Positions 25,938 through 34,656 are shown, counted from the first letter of the stretch. The stretch: DNA of 64,000 nt from Bacteriovoracaceae bacterium (GCA_016784965.1 JADHTQ010000003.1:1-64000); one strand, 5' to 3'. Translations and numbers: made by a program. The notes: generated by a model not told the origin, from the sequence alone.

Positions 25938-27776
25938 GTTGGAAGTAGAGGATTTAAAGAAGCTAGTTAATTTTTCTTGAATTGCAACTGTGGCATCTTC
26001 TCCGCTTATTATGAGATTGGCATCACCATTTTCAACATGAACGTAAAAGACAATTTCTTTATTTTGTTGCCACTGTGGACCCCAAAGATTCATGGCCTTT
26101 ACTTCAATTTGTTTTGATAAGTCTTCACCTTTTTCAGCATCAGTTTTAATCAAGCCGCTTGCAGTTCTCGCTCTGTGTCCTATCTTTCTTTTGGCGATAG
26201 AGTCAGTAAAGCGCTTTATGTCAGATAAATCAGTAGTATCAAAAAAGTAGATAAAAACATCATCGCCAGACTTTACATAGAAAGTATTTCTATCAGCACC
26301 TGTTGGTATAAAGTTATGTACATAATTTGCAACATTATCACCGTAAGCATCTTGTAAAGAAGCAATTACATTATCAATTGAGCGATCCATTTCAACGGTT
26401 GCAATTTTTTCAGCATTCATTGAAGCCTGATGGATGGCCTTTACCTTAGAAAGTGCAGTAGAGGCTTCTTCTATTGTGTTTTTGGCCCGAGCAAGCTCTT
26501 GAGCAATTACCCTAATGTTTAAAGCACCGGCCATTTTCACATCGACTGCAAAGTGAATAAAGTCGCCTGCTGGTGCTGAAGGCATACCTTCTGCTTTTAA
26601 TACAGAAAGTAAAAGTGCGTCGAGTTTATCATATACGGTGATTAACTGATTAATTTGAGCAGTAGTTAATTGGTCCTCGCCATTAAGGCGATAGGCCTTA
26701 TTCATTGCTTTTGTTACCGCAGCAGTTCTATCTGCTTCAGATCCAGTAGTTTGTACTTTTCTAATTACATGTGCACAACCTTCTGAAATACTCAATTCAC
26801 TAGTTCCTTCAATTAGTTGAAAGACTCCTCGCTCAATTTGAGTAGAACTTAAACTGATGGCAACTGACAATCTAGCTCGATTGTAGTTATCGTAATCGTT
26901 AGACCAATCCTCTATAGCTTTTTCTACCATTTTAGTACGATCGGCGGCGACTCTTCTGTCTGATAGAGCTAGCCTTTTTGCTAAAACATCTTCGTTAGCT
27001 CTAGCACCTGTATTTGGCATTGTTCTTCTTGTTGCTCCTGCTCTTTTTGAAAGACGATCTAAAAGTTGACGCTCAAAAAAGCCAAATTGCTCTGTCTCAT
27101 GAGATGCAACAGTATACCAGTTAGATGGTTTTTCTAAGTCTGATCCCTGCCATTGCTTTTTAAAGGTTTCCATTACAGTTGGAAGACTAGCAAGGAGTTC
27201 ACTGTCGAATTTTTTGCCTGAATTTTTTAGTGCTGATTGAAATACCTTATGTAAATCAGTGCCACTTGTAATTCCTTCTATTGATCTATAGTTTTTAAAA
27301 TTAGCTACAGATTTATCTGTTCCTAATAGGCTTGCTAATTCTTCAACAAATAGCTGTTGGCGTCTATTATTTAGGGCATCAATTAGCTCTTTATCAAAAA
27401 CCCGATTATTCATTAATCTCTGAAAGCGATTATTCATTTTCCATACCGTTTGCATCTCTAGATAGCTAGCTCCGGCACCCTCGTTGCTTTTTACACTTGC
27501 AATGTAGTTTTGAATTTTCTTGGTAGAACTAATCTTTGAAGCATCAAATTCGCTTTTATAGCTTCTTATGTAGTTTGCCACTTCCATTGTCGCATAGGCA
27601 TTGGTTCTTAGAATGTCTGTGACTTTAATTGAATCAAGCGTGGACTTGCTTTTTATTAATGCAGTAGCAGCGATTTCACAAATGCTCATTGCATAAAGAT
27701 CTTTGATTGGGCAAATAACTAAAGAAAAGTTAAAAATTATGAGAGCCGCAATTATTTTAATATTTATCTTGCTCAT
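25932..27776 (-). CDS. Large secreted protein, paralog B of a flanking pair
   Basis: 614 residues from ATG 27776, with GGAG six bases upstream. Signal peptide IIAALIIFNFSLVICPIKDLYA. It aligns with paralog A end to end: ICEIAATA, IKVTDILRTN, MNNRVFDKELIDALNNRRQQ, VANFKNYRSIEG, QFGFFERQLLDRLSKR, SEGCAHVIRKVQTTG, GDFIHFAVDVKMAGALN and ASGLIKTDAEKGED are shared nearly word for word. The linker near residue 250-290 and the final tail differ most. The tandem pair most simply arose by duplication, with fic between them in the opposite direction. No known domain is recognised; both conserved Cys residues could form a disulphide. Confidence 0.8.
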   Translation of the reverse strand: MSKINIKIIAALIIFNFSLVICPIKDLYAMSICEIAATALIKSKSTLDSIKVTDILRTNAYATMEVANYIRSYKSEFDASKISSTKKIQNYIASVKSNEGAGASYLEMQTVWKMNNRFQRLMNNRVFDKELIDALNNRRQQLFVEELASLLGTDKSVANFKNYRSIEGITSGTDLHKVFQSALKNSGKKFDSELLASLPTVMETFKKQWQGSDLEKPSNWYTVASHETEQFGFFERQLLDRLSKRAGATRRTMPNTGARANEDVLAKRLALSDRRVAADRTKMVEKAIEDWSNDYDNYNRARLSVAISLSSTQIERGVFQLIEGTSELSISEGCAHVIRKVQTTGSEADRTAAVTKAMNKAYRLNGEDQLTTAQINQLITVYDKLDALLLSVLKAEGMPSAPAGDFIHFAVDVKMAGALNIRVIAQELARAKNTIEEASTALSKVKAIHQASMNAEKIATVEMDRSIDNVIASLQDAYGDNVANYVHNFIPTGADRNTFYVKSGDDVFIYFFDTTDLSDIKRFTDSIAKRKIGHRARTASGLIKTDAEKGEDLSKQIEVKAMNLWGPQWQQNKEIVFYVHVENGDANLIISGEDATVAIQEKLTSFFKSSTSNL

Positions 27777-27814
27777 AGCACACTCCAACAAACGTTCAAA
27801 CTGTGACGCAATGT

Positions 27815-27842
27815 ATCATAACGTTGCTGCTTTGTAAAGCAA
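27815..27842 (-). promoter_or_regulatory. Promoter of secreted paralog B
   Basis: TTGCTT (27837-27842) and TATGAT (27815-27820) on the - strand, 16-base spacer, identical in boxes and spacing to the paralog A promoter. The bases upstream (GATTAAG) and the TTTGCTTTACAAAG core are also conserved. Confidence 0.65.
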
Positions 27843-27918
27843 AAATTAAGCTTTCTTAATCTTTTGATGCATTTTCTTAACATTGAAATAATTTAAGTAG
27901 AGAGAATAAATAAATTAA

Positions 27919-29022
27919 TTATTTTTTTATATTGATTAGAATTTCATATGCCTTTTGAAGGGTAACAAAATTTTTTGATGCTTGCTTAATAACCTTTTCT
28001 GGTAACTTCTTGCCTGATAATTTGTCGGGGTGAATAAGTGCTGCCATTTTTTTATAATTTGATTTTACATTTGCCAGTGTTGAATTTTTGGGTAGATTCA
28101 AGATTTTATATGCTCCATCAATGTCTTTGTCTGACTTTAGCATTGGTAGTGCTGTGATTTGTGAGAATAGCTTTACTTCTGCATTTAACTCTGAGATCAA
28201 ACCTTGAAGCTTCCTAAAATGTTTTTTATTGTTAGTGGTTACAATCTGCCTCATTGATAATGGAGTTAGCATTGATGGCATTGCCTTTTTATCCAAGATC
28301 AAGTTGTAGGTTTCTTGAGCAGATCCTTTTGTGAGCTTTTTTAAAAAAAATGCGTGTACTCCCTTAATTGTGCTTTCAAGTGATGTTTTATTATCTTTGG
28401 CCAATTTTTGTATTAAGGGACCTGATTTTGATTGTGATTCTTTATTCAACCTTTCTAAAAAAATGTAAACAGTGATAATATCTCTTACCTCTTGATATGT
28501 TGGGAGGTGCTTGGTATCAAGAGATAGTAGTACTGCACTTTTTAAAATTTTTGTAGTATGACTAGAAATTTCAGAAACTTCAATGTTTATCCTCAACTTG
28601 CCCGATACATATTTTCTTAGCTCCCCAAAGGCCTTGCCATCTCCCCACTGAATACAATCAAAAATTGCCAGAGTTTTTTTGATATCAGCACAGCTAGGAC
28701 TTCCTTTTTTTGATTCCTGTTCAAAGTATTGCAAATATGCCTTGGCCGTCTCGTCACTTGTGCCTCTGGTCGATTTATTTTTTGAACCTGCAAGATTTCC
28801 TGTTGCAGTGGGTTTGCTGCCAATGAATCCCTTTTGTCTCAGAAGGGTCTTTTGATTTTCAATCATTTGGTCAAGACTGAATTTTTTCTTTGATCTTCTA
28901 TTTGCATAAAACTTGTCAAAAAAAGATGCCGCAGTTGCTCCAATGATTTTAACTACTACGAAAATCAAAAAAAGAGACAAGATTACACGGATAATAATCT
29001 CTGTTTTATCAGCAGTTGTCAT
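27919..29022 (-). CDS. Membrane-anchored J-domain co-chaperone, DjlA-like layout
   Basis: 367 residues. One N-terminal membrane helix (IIRVILSLFLIFVVVKIIGATA) is followed by a basic linker, a helical middle region of about 200 residues, and a C-terminal J domain (about 303-367) with YKILNLPKNSTLANVKSNYKK and an intact HPD triad in ALIHPDKLSG. J domains stimulate the ATPase of DnaK. The order (anchor, central helical domain, C-terminal J) matches DjlA, although the middle is not clearly TerB-like. It should face the cytoplasm. Divergent from the lytic transglycosylase gene, 87 bases apart. Confidence 0.82.
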   Translation of the reverse strand: MTTADKTEIIIRVILSLFLIFVVVKIIGATAASFFDKFYANRRSKKKFSLDQMIENQKTLLRQKGFIGSKPTATGNLAGSKNKSTRGTSDETAKAYLQYFEQESKKGSPSCADIKKTLAIFDCIQWGDGKAFGELRKYVSGKLRINIEVSEISSHTTKILKSAVLLSLDTKHLPTYQEVRDIITVYIFLERLNKESQSKSGPLIQKLAKDNKTSLESTIKGVHAFFLKKLTKGSAQETYNLILDKKAMPSMLTPLSMRQIVTTNNKKHFRKLQGLISELNAEVKLFSQITALPMLKSDKDIDGAYKILNLPKNSTLANVKSNYKKMAALIHPDKLSGKKLPEKVIKQASKNFVTLQKAYEILINIKK

Positions 29023-29109
29023 CGATATGCTCTCATTTGCGGTTTATAAATTGTTTTATATCAAGAAACACTTTATCATTATTATAAGCAAAATTGTCTG
29101 GAGTATAAA

Positions 29110-30036
29110 TTGAAAATAACTAGATTAATATTATTTTGTTTAATTATCTCTCAAGTTAGTTGTACTTTTGTTCGTATGATTGAAAATAACAAGGTTTCAA
29201 AAGCAAATGGACACAAAAAGCTAAGATCTAAGCCAAGGCGAAAGCATCAAAAAAGAACAAATTATGATTTAACTTTGAAGTATAAACCAAGTTTGTATAA
29301 TTTCTGGATAGATTATTTTACTCGTAGAGATCGTCCAAGGTTTATTCGACATATAAAAAATGGAATGAAATTTAAGGATATTGTTACAAAACTATTTATT
29401 AAGCATGGATTACCCAAGGACCTTTTTTATGTTGGTCTAATTGAGAGCGGCTTTAATACAAAAACTAGAAGTAGGGCCAAGGCCACTGGACCATGGCAGT
29501 TTATTAAAGGGACTGCGACGAGGTATGGCCTCAGAGTAGATTCATACGTTGATGAGCGATATAATATTCACAAATCTACAGAGGCCGCAGCACGGTACTT
29601 AAAAGACCTATACAATATTTTTGGGAGTTGGGAGTTGGCGTTATGTGGGTATAATGCTGGTGAATATAAAGTCATTAATGCCATAAGAAGAGGAAACAGT
29701 AGAAACTATTTAGAATTAGTCAAAAGAAAGCTTTTGCCTAAAGAGACGGTCTATTATATTTCTAAAGTCGTTGCTGCCAGAGAATTATACAATAAAAAAT
29801 CGACACTGTTTTTACTAAATGACTTAAAAAAATCACGTAACCTATACTCTAGTGCCACGCAACTATCTGTTAAAAAATCTTTTAACAGGGTCAAATTTTC
29901 TAAAAAAGTTGGAGTGCAAGAATCTCTTCTTAAAAGGTTGAATCCTGATTGGAAAAAAGAGTGGATAAAAGTCTCACAAAGAAGACCTCTTAAAATTTAT
30001 CTTCCTAAAAAAACTATTAACAAACCAAAAATTTAA
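29110..30036 (+). CDS. Lytic transglycosylase lipoprotein (SLT domain, MltD-like)
   Basis: 308 residues; TTG start with GGAG six bases upstream. The signal LILFCLIISQVSC ends at lipobox Cys18, so it is lipid anchored. The SLT domain carries the catalytic Glu112 in VGLIESGFNTKTRSRAKATGPWQF and the CGYNAGEYKVINAI segment typical of the family. It cleaves the glycan strands of peptidoglycan to anhydro-muropeptides. The C-terminal basic 80 residues could bind wall; a LysM repeat is not clear. The glycosyltransferase gene follows after 10 bases. Confidence 0.92.
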   Translation: MKITRLILFCLIISQVSCTFVRMIENNKVSKANGHKKLRSKPRRKHQKRTNYDLTLKYKPSLYNFWIDYFTRRDRPRFIRHIKNGMKFKDIVTKLFIKHGLPKDLFYVGLIESGFNTKTRSRAKATGPWQFIKGTATRYGLRVDSYVDERYNIHKSTEAAARYLKDLYNIFGSWELALCGYNAGEYKVINAIRRGNSRNYLELVKRKLLPKETVYYISKVVAARELYNKKSTLFLLNDLKKSRNLYSSATQLSVKKSFNRVKFSKKVGVQESLLKRLNPDWKKEWIKVSQRRPLKIYLPKKTINKPKI

Positions 30037-30046
30037 GAAGTATTAC

Positions 30047-31180
30047 ATGAAGATTGGGTTTGATGGCAAAAGAGTATATCATAACTTCAGAGGAATAGGC
30101 AATTACAGCAGGACTTTGGTAGAGAATTTAGTAGAAATTTATCCAGAAAATGAGTATTTTCTTTTTTCACCACCTTTTTCTAGTACTCGTGCACTAAATT
30201 GGCAAAAAAAATATAAAATGGTGCAAACAGTTTTGCCCCAAAATGTTTTATCCAAAATATTTCCTTCTGTGTGGAGGAGTTTATTTTTAACTTCTGTCAT
30301 TTCACAGCAAGATCTTGATATATACCATGGGGTTAGCCATGAGCTGCCGCCTGGGATTTTTAAGAGCAAAGTTAAAACAGTAGTTACCATCCATGACCTT
30401 TTGTTTATGAGAAACCCTGAGTTTTTTCCCTGGATTGATCGACAAGTATACAAAAAAAAATTTAAGTTTAGTTGTGAGGTGGCAGATTGCGTGGTTGCTA
30501 TAACTAATCAGACTAGAGATGACCTAATAGAGTTATTAAATGTGCCAGAGGAAAAAATTAGGGTGGTTTATCAAAGTTGTAATCCCATCTTTTATCAACA
30601 GCTAAAAGAGCAAGAAAATCAAGCAGTACTTAATAAATATGGCTTGAAAAAGGACTATATCCTACATGTTGGCGCATACGTAAAAAATAAAAATGCAATT
30701 AATATCATTAAGGCCTTTGCCCAAACGGCAAGTGAGCATCAAAAAGATCTGATCTTAGTGGGAAAAGGAGATTCTTATAAAAAAACTTTAGTGGCGACAG
30801 CTAATCAATTGAAAGTTGGCCGCAGAGTAAAGTTTATCGAGAATCCTCTTAATGAGGAGTTGCCAGCAATTTATCAAAGTGCCATATTATTTGTGTTTCC
30901 CTCATTTTCAGAAGGGTTTGGTATTCCTATTGTTGAAGCCATGTGCTCTAAAGTGCCAGTCATTACTACTGGTGGAAAGTGTTTTCAAGAAGCAGGTGGG
31001 GAAACGAGTGTATATATCGATCCTCACAATGTTGAAGAAATTGCCAAAAATATGTTGGACCTTCTTGTGGATGAAAATAAGCGCAAGTTGATGATAGATA
31101 ATGGATTTTCCTATGTGCAACAATTTAACTATCTTAAAACTACCAAAATGATGATGAACATTTATCGTGAATTATTATAA
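30047..31180 (+). CDS. Glycosyltransferase, GT4 family
   Basis: 377 residues of the GT-B fold. The N-terminal domain starts KIGFDGKRVYHNFRGIGNYSRTL; the donor-binding motif PSFSEGFGIPIVEAMCSKVPVI (the E-x7-E motif) lies near residue 285. It transfers a sugar from a nucleotide donor, probably to an envelope glycan or lipid, but donor and acceptor cannot be read. It has no membrane segment. Probably co-transcribed with the lytic transglycosylase and convergent with exbD, 8 bases away. Confidence 0.9.
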   Translation: MKIGFDGKRVYHNFRGIGNYSRTLVENLVEIYPENEYFLFSPPFSSTRALNWQKKYKMVQTVLPQNVLSKIFPSVWRSLFLTSVISQQDLDIYHGVSHELPPGIFKSKVKTVVTIHDLLFMRNPEFFPWIDRQVYKKKFKFSCEVADCVVAITNQTRDDLIELLNVPEEKIRVVYQSCNPIFYQQLKEQENQAVLNKYGLKKDYILHVGAYVKNKNAINIIKAFAQTASEHQKDLILVGKGDSYKKTLVATANQLKVGRRVKFIENPLNEELPAIYQSAILFVFPSFSEGFGIPIVEAMCSKVPVITTGGKCFQEAGGETSVYIDPHNVEEIAKNMLDLLVDENKRKLMIDNGFSYVQQFNYLKTTKMMMNIYRELL

Positions 31181-31188
31181 AACAACAA

Positions 31189-31584
31189 TTATTTGTGTTT
31201 AGTAATAAGTGCCAGGTTGTGGAGATTATTGTTTTTAAGAATATCTAGCACTGACACAACTCGTGCATATTTAACTTCCTCATCAATTCTAAGCTCAATT
31301 GAGGCAGTTTTGTCTTTAATTTGTGATAGATCACTTGCTAAATCTTTAATAGTTGTTGATTTGCCATTGTAGGCGATGTCGTCTGAGGTGACTTCGATAA
31401 AATATTGATCAGCTTGTTTAGTATTGACTTCACCCTGAGTAGTTTTGGGAAGACTAAGTAGTAATGCTAATTCATCTTTTTTAAAAACGGTAGAGACCAT
31501 GAAGAAAATTAAAAGCAAAAAGACGACATCGATCAGTGGCGTGATATCTGGTGCTAAACTTTCTCGCGATCTCTTGCGGGCCAT
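31189..31584 (-). CDS. exbD: ExbD/TolR-type biopolymer transport protein
   Basis: 131 residues. Short cytoplasmic start, then a single membrane helix with the essential Asp in SLAPDITPLIDVVFLLLIFFMV, then a periplasmic ExbD domain. It uses proton flow with ExbB to energise TonB. It follows exbB by 20 bases. The TonB and BtuB-like genes lie 7 kb away, so this pair probably powers B12 uptake, though a Tol-type use cannot be excluded. Confidence 0.92.
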   Translation of the reverse strand: MARKRSRESLAPDITPLIDVVFLLLIFFMVSTVFKKDELALLLSLPKTTQGEVNTKQADQYFIEVTSDDIAYNGKSTTIKDLASDLSQIKDKTASIELRIDEEVKYARVVSVLDILKNNNLHNLALITKHK

Positions 31585-31604
31585 GAGGTATTCCTATTTA
31601 TAAG

Positions 31605-32123
31605 TTAAAGCAGCTTAGCAAGTAATTGCTTCTCCAGCGCACTTTCAAAATTATCTATGAGGCCTAACAAGTAGCTGTGCCCTATATAATGAGGTATAGC
31701 GACAATCAATCCTCCCACTGTGGTAAGTAGAGCAACCGAAATGCCTTCAGCAAAAAGCTCAGGGTTAGTTAGACCTGTTTCAGACATAACTCTAAAGGCC
31801 ATTAAAACACCAATTACTGTGCCCAAAAGGCCAAGTAGTGGAGAGATGGAGGCAATAATTTTTATAGTATTTATGCCGACTTCGAGCTTTTTAACATATG
31901 CAGAAATTTCTTGTTTAATAAGCTCAAGTAAGATTCCATGATCTTTTGTTTGAAAATCGTTTTTAATCTTGTTTGATAGTGTTGTTGCAGTAACATCACT
32001 TTTTTTACCTTCAATGGCAATGAGAAAAAACTTTATTAACATTAATGTAATTCCAATTACATTAAATGCCAAAAGAATGTACATGATAAGGCCACCCTGG
32101 TTAACATAATCTATGACCCGCAT
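31605..32123 (-). CDS. exbB: MotA/TolQ/ExbB proton channel protein
   Basis: 172 residues with three membrane helices: GGLIMYILLAFNVIGITLMLI near the start, then IASISPLLGLLGTVIGVLMAF and the ISVALLTTVGGLIVAIPHYI pair near the end, the latter two being the conserved ExbB channel helices. AGGAG precedes the ATG by five bases. It forms the proton channel with ExbD. Shorter than E. coli ExbB (244) but within the size of minimal family members. Confidence 0.93.
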   Translation of the reverse strand: MRVIDYVNQGGLIMYILLAFNVIGITLMLIKFFLIAIEGKKSDVTATTLSNKIKNDFQTKDHGILLELIKQEISAYVKKLEVGINTIKIIASISPLLGLLGTVIGVLMAFRVMSETGLTNPELFAEGISVALLTTVGGLIVAIPHYIGHSYLLGLIDNFESALEKQLLAKLL

Positions 32124-32151
32124 GACTTACTCCTTGTAAAATGAAAGTTTT

Positions 32152-32367
32152 TTAAAGAACCTTTTTGGAGACATATAATCTAAAGCACTTATCTTTGGAA
32201 CGCCTAATTGCGCACATTCCTGAGTTTTTCTTTTCGATTAAAAAATCGTAAAACTCTGGCAAGGTATCTGCGACTTCAAGAATGGATTTTCCTTCATGTT
32301 CGCCAAAGTCAATGTATACCTTATCTTCTTCGATTATACCTGTAAGGGGACTGATATTTTGGGCCAT
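32152..32367 (-). CDS. Small protein upstream of exbB, DUF3820-like
   Basis: 71 residues from ATG 32367, chosen because GGAGGG lies eight bases upstream; an ATG further upstream at 32436 lacks such a site. The segment KVYIDFGEHEGKSILEVADTLPEFYDFLIEKK recalls the small DUF3820/ExoX C-terminal fold (GK(Y/H)KGK...). It is cytoplasmic. The exbB start is 28 bases beyond its stop, so the three genes probably form one operon. Function unknown; the family likeness is by eye only. Confidence 0.6.
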   Translation of the reverse strand: MAQNISPLTGIIEEDKVYIDFGEHEGKSILEVADTLPEFYDFLIEKKNSGMCAIRRSKDKCFRLYVSKKVL

Positions 32368-32511
32368 AATTGATTCCCTCCTTAGAATACTGTGCCAATC
32401 GTCACCATGATAACTGCAATCCTTTGCAAACATCATCGCTTATATATTGTTGAACATTCTTTTTAAATTGAAAAGTAAAAAATAAATTTAAAAGTGCACT
32501 ATATAGCGAAA

Positions 32512-33528
32512 TTAGTTAAAAAATTGCTTGAAATAGACGACCATTAGCCTAAATTCCTGAGGGTACTTGTCAGATATGTGCGATTTGACAAGCTCTAGAG
32601 CATCAAACAAAGTTGTTTTTTTGCGATATGGCCTATCTGAAATCATTGCAGAGATTAAATCCATTACTGAAACCATCATTGTTTCAAAGCCTCTTAGCAG
32701 TGGAGGGTTTTTTGGAGGAGGTCCTGCTTGTTCTGACTCTAAGAGGCTTATTGAATGGTGTTGCTCTATGATTTTTAAGTAGGGAGTCCCAATGCTAACC
32801 CTGCCAGATAAAATCTTTATAGAAGTAGCCGGATGCTTCATTAGAATTTCTTTTTCCGCTTCAGATAAATCTTTTTTGTCATATACTGAAATTGGGATGG
32901 TGGACATACCAACATCTTTAAAATAACTAGTCAGAAAGAGTGATTCTATTTCCTTGTTGCTAATTACTAGGGATTGCTTCAAGACACCTAATAAAAATAG
33001 CGAGGAGATGAGGGGCTGGGCGAAAACATAATAGTGCTTTTGCTTGAGATACTCTTCATAGATTGACTTGTGTAGGCCTATGTTATTCATTAAAAAGGCG
33101 GAGAGATTGGTTACGCTTTGAAACTGCAGATTTAATAAATCATCATCAATGGGATTGGCCAGCAAATACTGTAAGTTAATAGTTAATAGATTCATGTGCT
33201 TTTTGCAATTAACAAGAGGATCTCCAATAGATAAAGAGCGCGAGACATTTCTTAAATTATTTTGATGAGACTCAATAATTTTTTTGTATTCATCCTTTTT
33301 GGCAAACAAAGTTACCTGTTTTTTAAAAACTAAATCTTTAAGTGTATCCTTATTCATTACAGCTTTTTCTTTCAGCACTATTGTAAACAGGCCCTCGTCA
33401 AGTCCATAGATATTGCATGGTATTTTTTGTAAAAAAAACAACTCTCTTATTGAAAGGGGGGTAAGCCTAAGCGGCAAAGAGTTGTGACAAATTGCTGTGA
33501 AGAGTTCCATGATATAATTATAGTCCAT
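32512..33528 (-). CDS. Degenerate HD-GYP domain protein
   Basis: 338 residues. The C-terminal half follows the HD-GYP plan (helices with EKEILMKHPATSIKIL, IIEQHH and the conserved AMISDRPYRKKTTLFDAL), but the key HD pair reads FKDVG, with Lys in place of His, and the GSGYP loop is replaced by a proline-rich stretch (AGPPPKNPPLLRGF). Catalysis of cyclic-di-GMP is therefore unlikely; it could act as a receptor or scaffold. The N-terminal 150 residues are unassigned. It is divergent from flagellin, which suits a motility role, but that is inference. No clear ribosome site before the ATG at 33528. Confidence 0.75.
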   Translation of the reverse strand: MDYNYIMELFTAICHNSLPLRLTPLSIRELFFLQKIPCNIYGLDEGLFTIVLKEKAVMNKDTLKDLVFKKQVTLFAKKDEYKKIIESHQNNLRNVSRSLSIGDPLVNCKKHMNLLTINLQYLLANPIDDDLLNLQFQSVTNLSAFLMNNIGLHKSIYEEYLKQKHYYVFAQPLISSLFLLGVLKQSLVISNKEIESLFLTSYFKDVGMSTIPISVYDKKDLSEAEKEILMKHPATSIKILSGRVSIGTPYLKIIEQHHSISLLESEQAGPPPKNPPLLRGFETMMVSVMDLISAMISDRPYRKKTTLFDALELVKSHISDKYPQEFRLMVVYFKQFFN

Positions 33529-33652
33529 TTTTTAGTTAAGTGGGGGAAAAGAGATAAAACTATCGCGTGTGGTGCACCATGTCAGCAGCTTTTAATATTG
33601 AATTCAATTATTTTTCTCAAGAAAATTTTTCCTAATCCGATGCAGAACTAAG

Positions 33653-33753
33653 CTTAAGTGTGAGCAAGACTTAAGTGAATACTAATCAACTCTGGCAGTA
33701 GGCCAATTGATCCTCACGGTAAGGGGGTTAAGTTCCAGTACGGGGCACTTAAC
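33653..33753 (+). promoter_or_regulatory. Flagellin upstream region with four TTAAGTG motifs
   Basis: CTTAAGTG at 33653-33660 and 33670-33677, GTTAAGT at 33727-33733 and its inverse ACTTAAC at 33747-33753. The last two form a 7-base stem with a 13-base loop directly before the ribosome site AAGGAGG (33754). No convincing sigma-28 or sigma-54 promoter was found. The motifs may bind a regulator, or the stem may control translation. Confidence 0.45.
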
Positions 33754-33767
33754 AAGGAGGATTCAAT

Positions 33768-34601
33768 ATGGGGTTACGTATTAACACCAATGTTACGTCC
33801 CTCGCCGCACAACGCACACTGAGTTCCAACAATCAAAAACAAGCAGCTACAGTCGGAAGGTTATCTTCTGGTAGTAGACTTGTTCGTGCATCGGATGATG
33901 CTGCTGGGATGGCGATCAGTGAAAAGTTGCGTGCGCAGATTCGAGGTATGAATCAAGCCGGTAGAAACGCCAATGATGGTATTTCTTTGATTCAGACTGC
34001 AGAAGGGGGATTAAACGAGGTTTCAAACATTTTGATTCGACTCAGGGAACTGGCGATCCAATCTGCTTCAGACACTGTGGGAGATGCGGAGAGGAAGTTT
34101 ACCAATGTGGAGTATCAAAACCTTAAGCAAGAAATTGACAGAATCGCCCAAGTTGCTGAGTTCAACGGTAAAAAGCTGTTAAATGGCGAGGGGGACAAGT
34201 ACGATTTTCAAATTGGCATCAACAACAATGATTTTGAAGATAGGATCAAGTTTGATGCTGCAAGTACTAATGCGACAACTGCTGCTTTAAAAGTAGGTGA
34301 AATTGCCGTTGACACAAAAGAAGGCTCCCAGGAAAGTTTGTCCATTTTGGATGATGCCATTCAAAGTGTATCTGGTCATCGTGCAGACCTTGGTGCGATT
34401 CAAAATAGACTAACGACCACTATTAGTAACTTACAGATTACTGGTGAGAACTTAAATGCTGCAAACTCACAAATCAGAGACACTGATTATGCGACAGAAA
34501 CTGCAAACAACATTAAGTTAAATATCATGACTAGTGCAGGTACTTCAGTCTTGTCTCAAGCTAATGCTCAGGGGCAGGCTGCGTTAAAGCTAATAGGCTA
34601 A
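33768..34601 (+). CDS. fliC: Flagellin
   Basis: 277 residues. The N-terminal domain MGLRINTNVTSLAAQRTLSS...GRLSSGSRLVRASDDAAGMAISEKLR and the C-terminal ISNLQITGENLNAANSQIRDTDYA...QANAQGQAALKLI are canonical. The variable central region is very short, so the filament lacks a large outer domain. It forms the flagellar filament after export by the type III apparatus. AAGGAGG lies seven bases before the ATG. It is a single gene here, without other flagellar genes nearby, and ends in a strong terminator. Confidence 0.98.
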   Translation: MGLRINTNVTSLAAQRTLSSNNQKQAATVGRLSSGSRLVRASDDAAGMAISEKLRAQIRGMNQAGRNANDGISLIQTAEGGLNEVSNILIRLRELAIQSASDTVGDAERKFTNVEYQNLKQEIDRIAQVAEFNGKKLLNGEGDKYDFQIGINNNDFEDRIKFDAASTNATTAALKVGEIAVDTKEGSQESLSILDDAIQSVSGHRADLGAIQNRLTTTISNLQITGENLNAANSQIRDTDYATETANNIKLNIMTSAGTSVLSQANAQGQAALKLIG

Positions 34602-34623
34602 ACTTTAAAATTTTTTTACAATA

Positions 34624-34655
34624 AAACGGGGCCATCCGAATGAATGACCCCGTTT
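34624..34655 (+). terminator. Intrinsic terminator after flagellin
   Basis: AAACGGGG (34624-34631) pairs with CCCCGTTT (34648-34655), followed by ATTAAT. It lies 23 bases after the flagellin stop and one base before the DUF523 stop on the other strand, so it can serve both genes. Confidence 0.85.
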
Positions 34656-34656
34656 A

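Noticed and set aside
33529-33767. A sigma-28 flagellar promoter before fliC
   Set aside because: No TAAA-N15-GCCGATAA match of useful quality was found.
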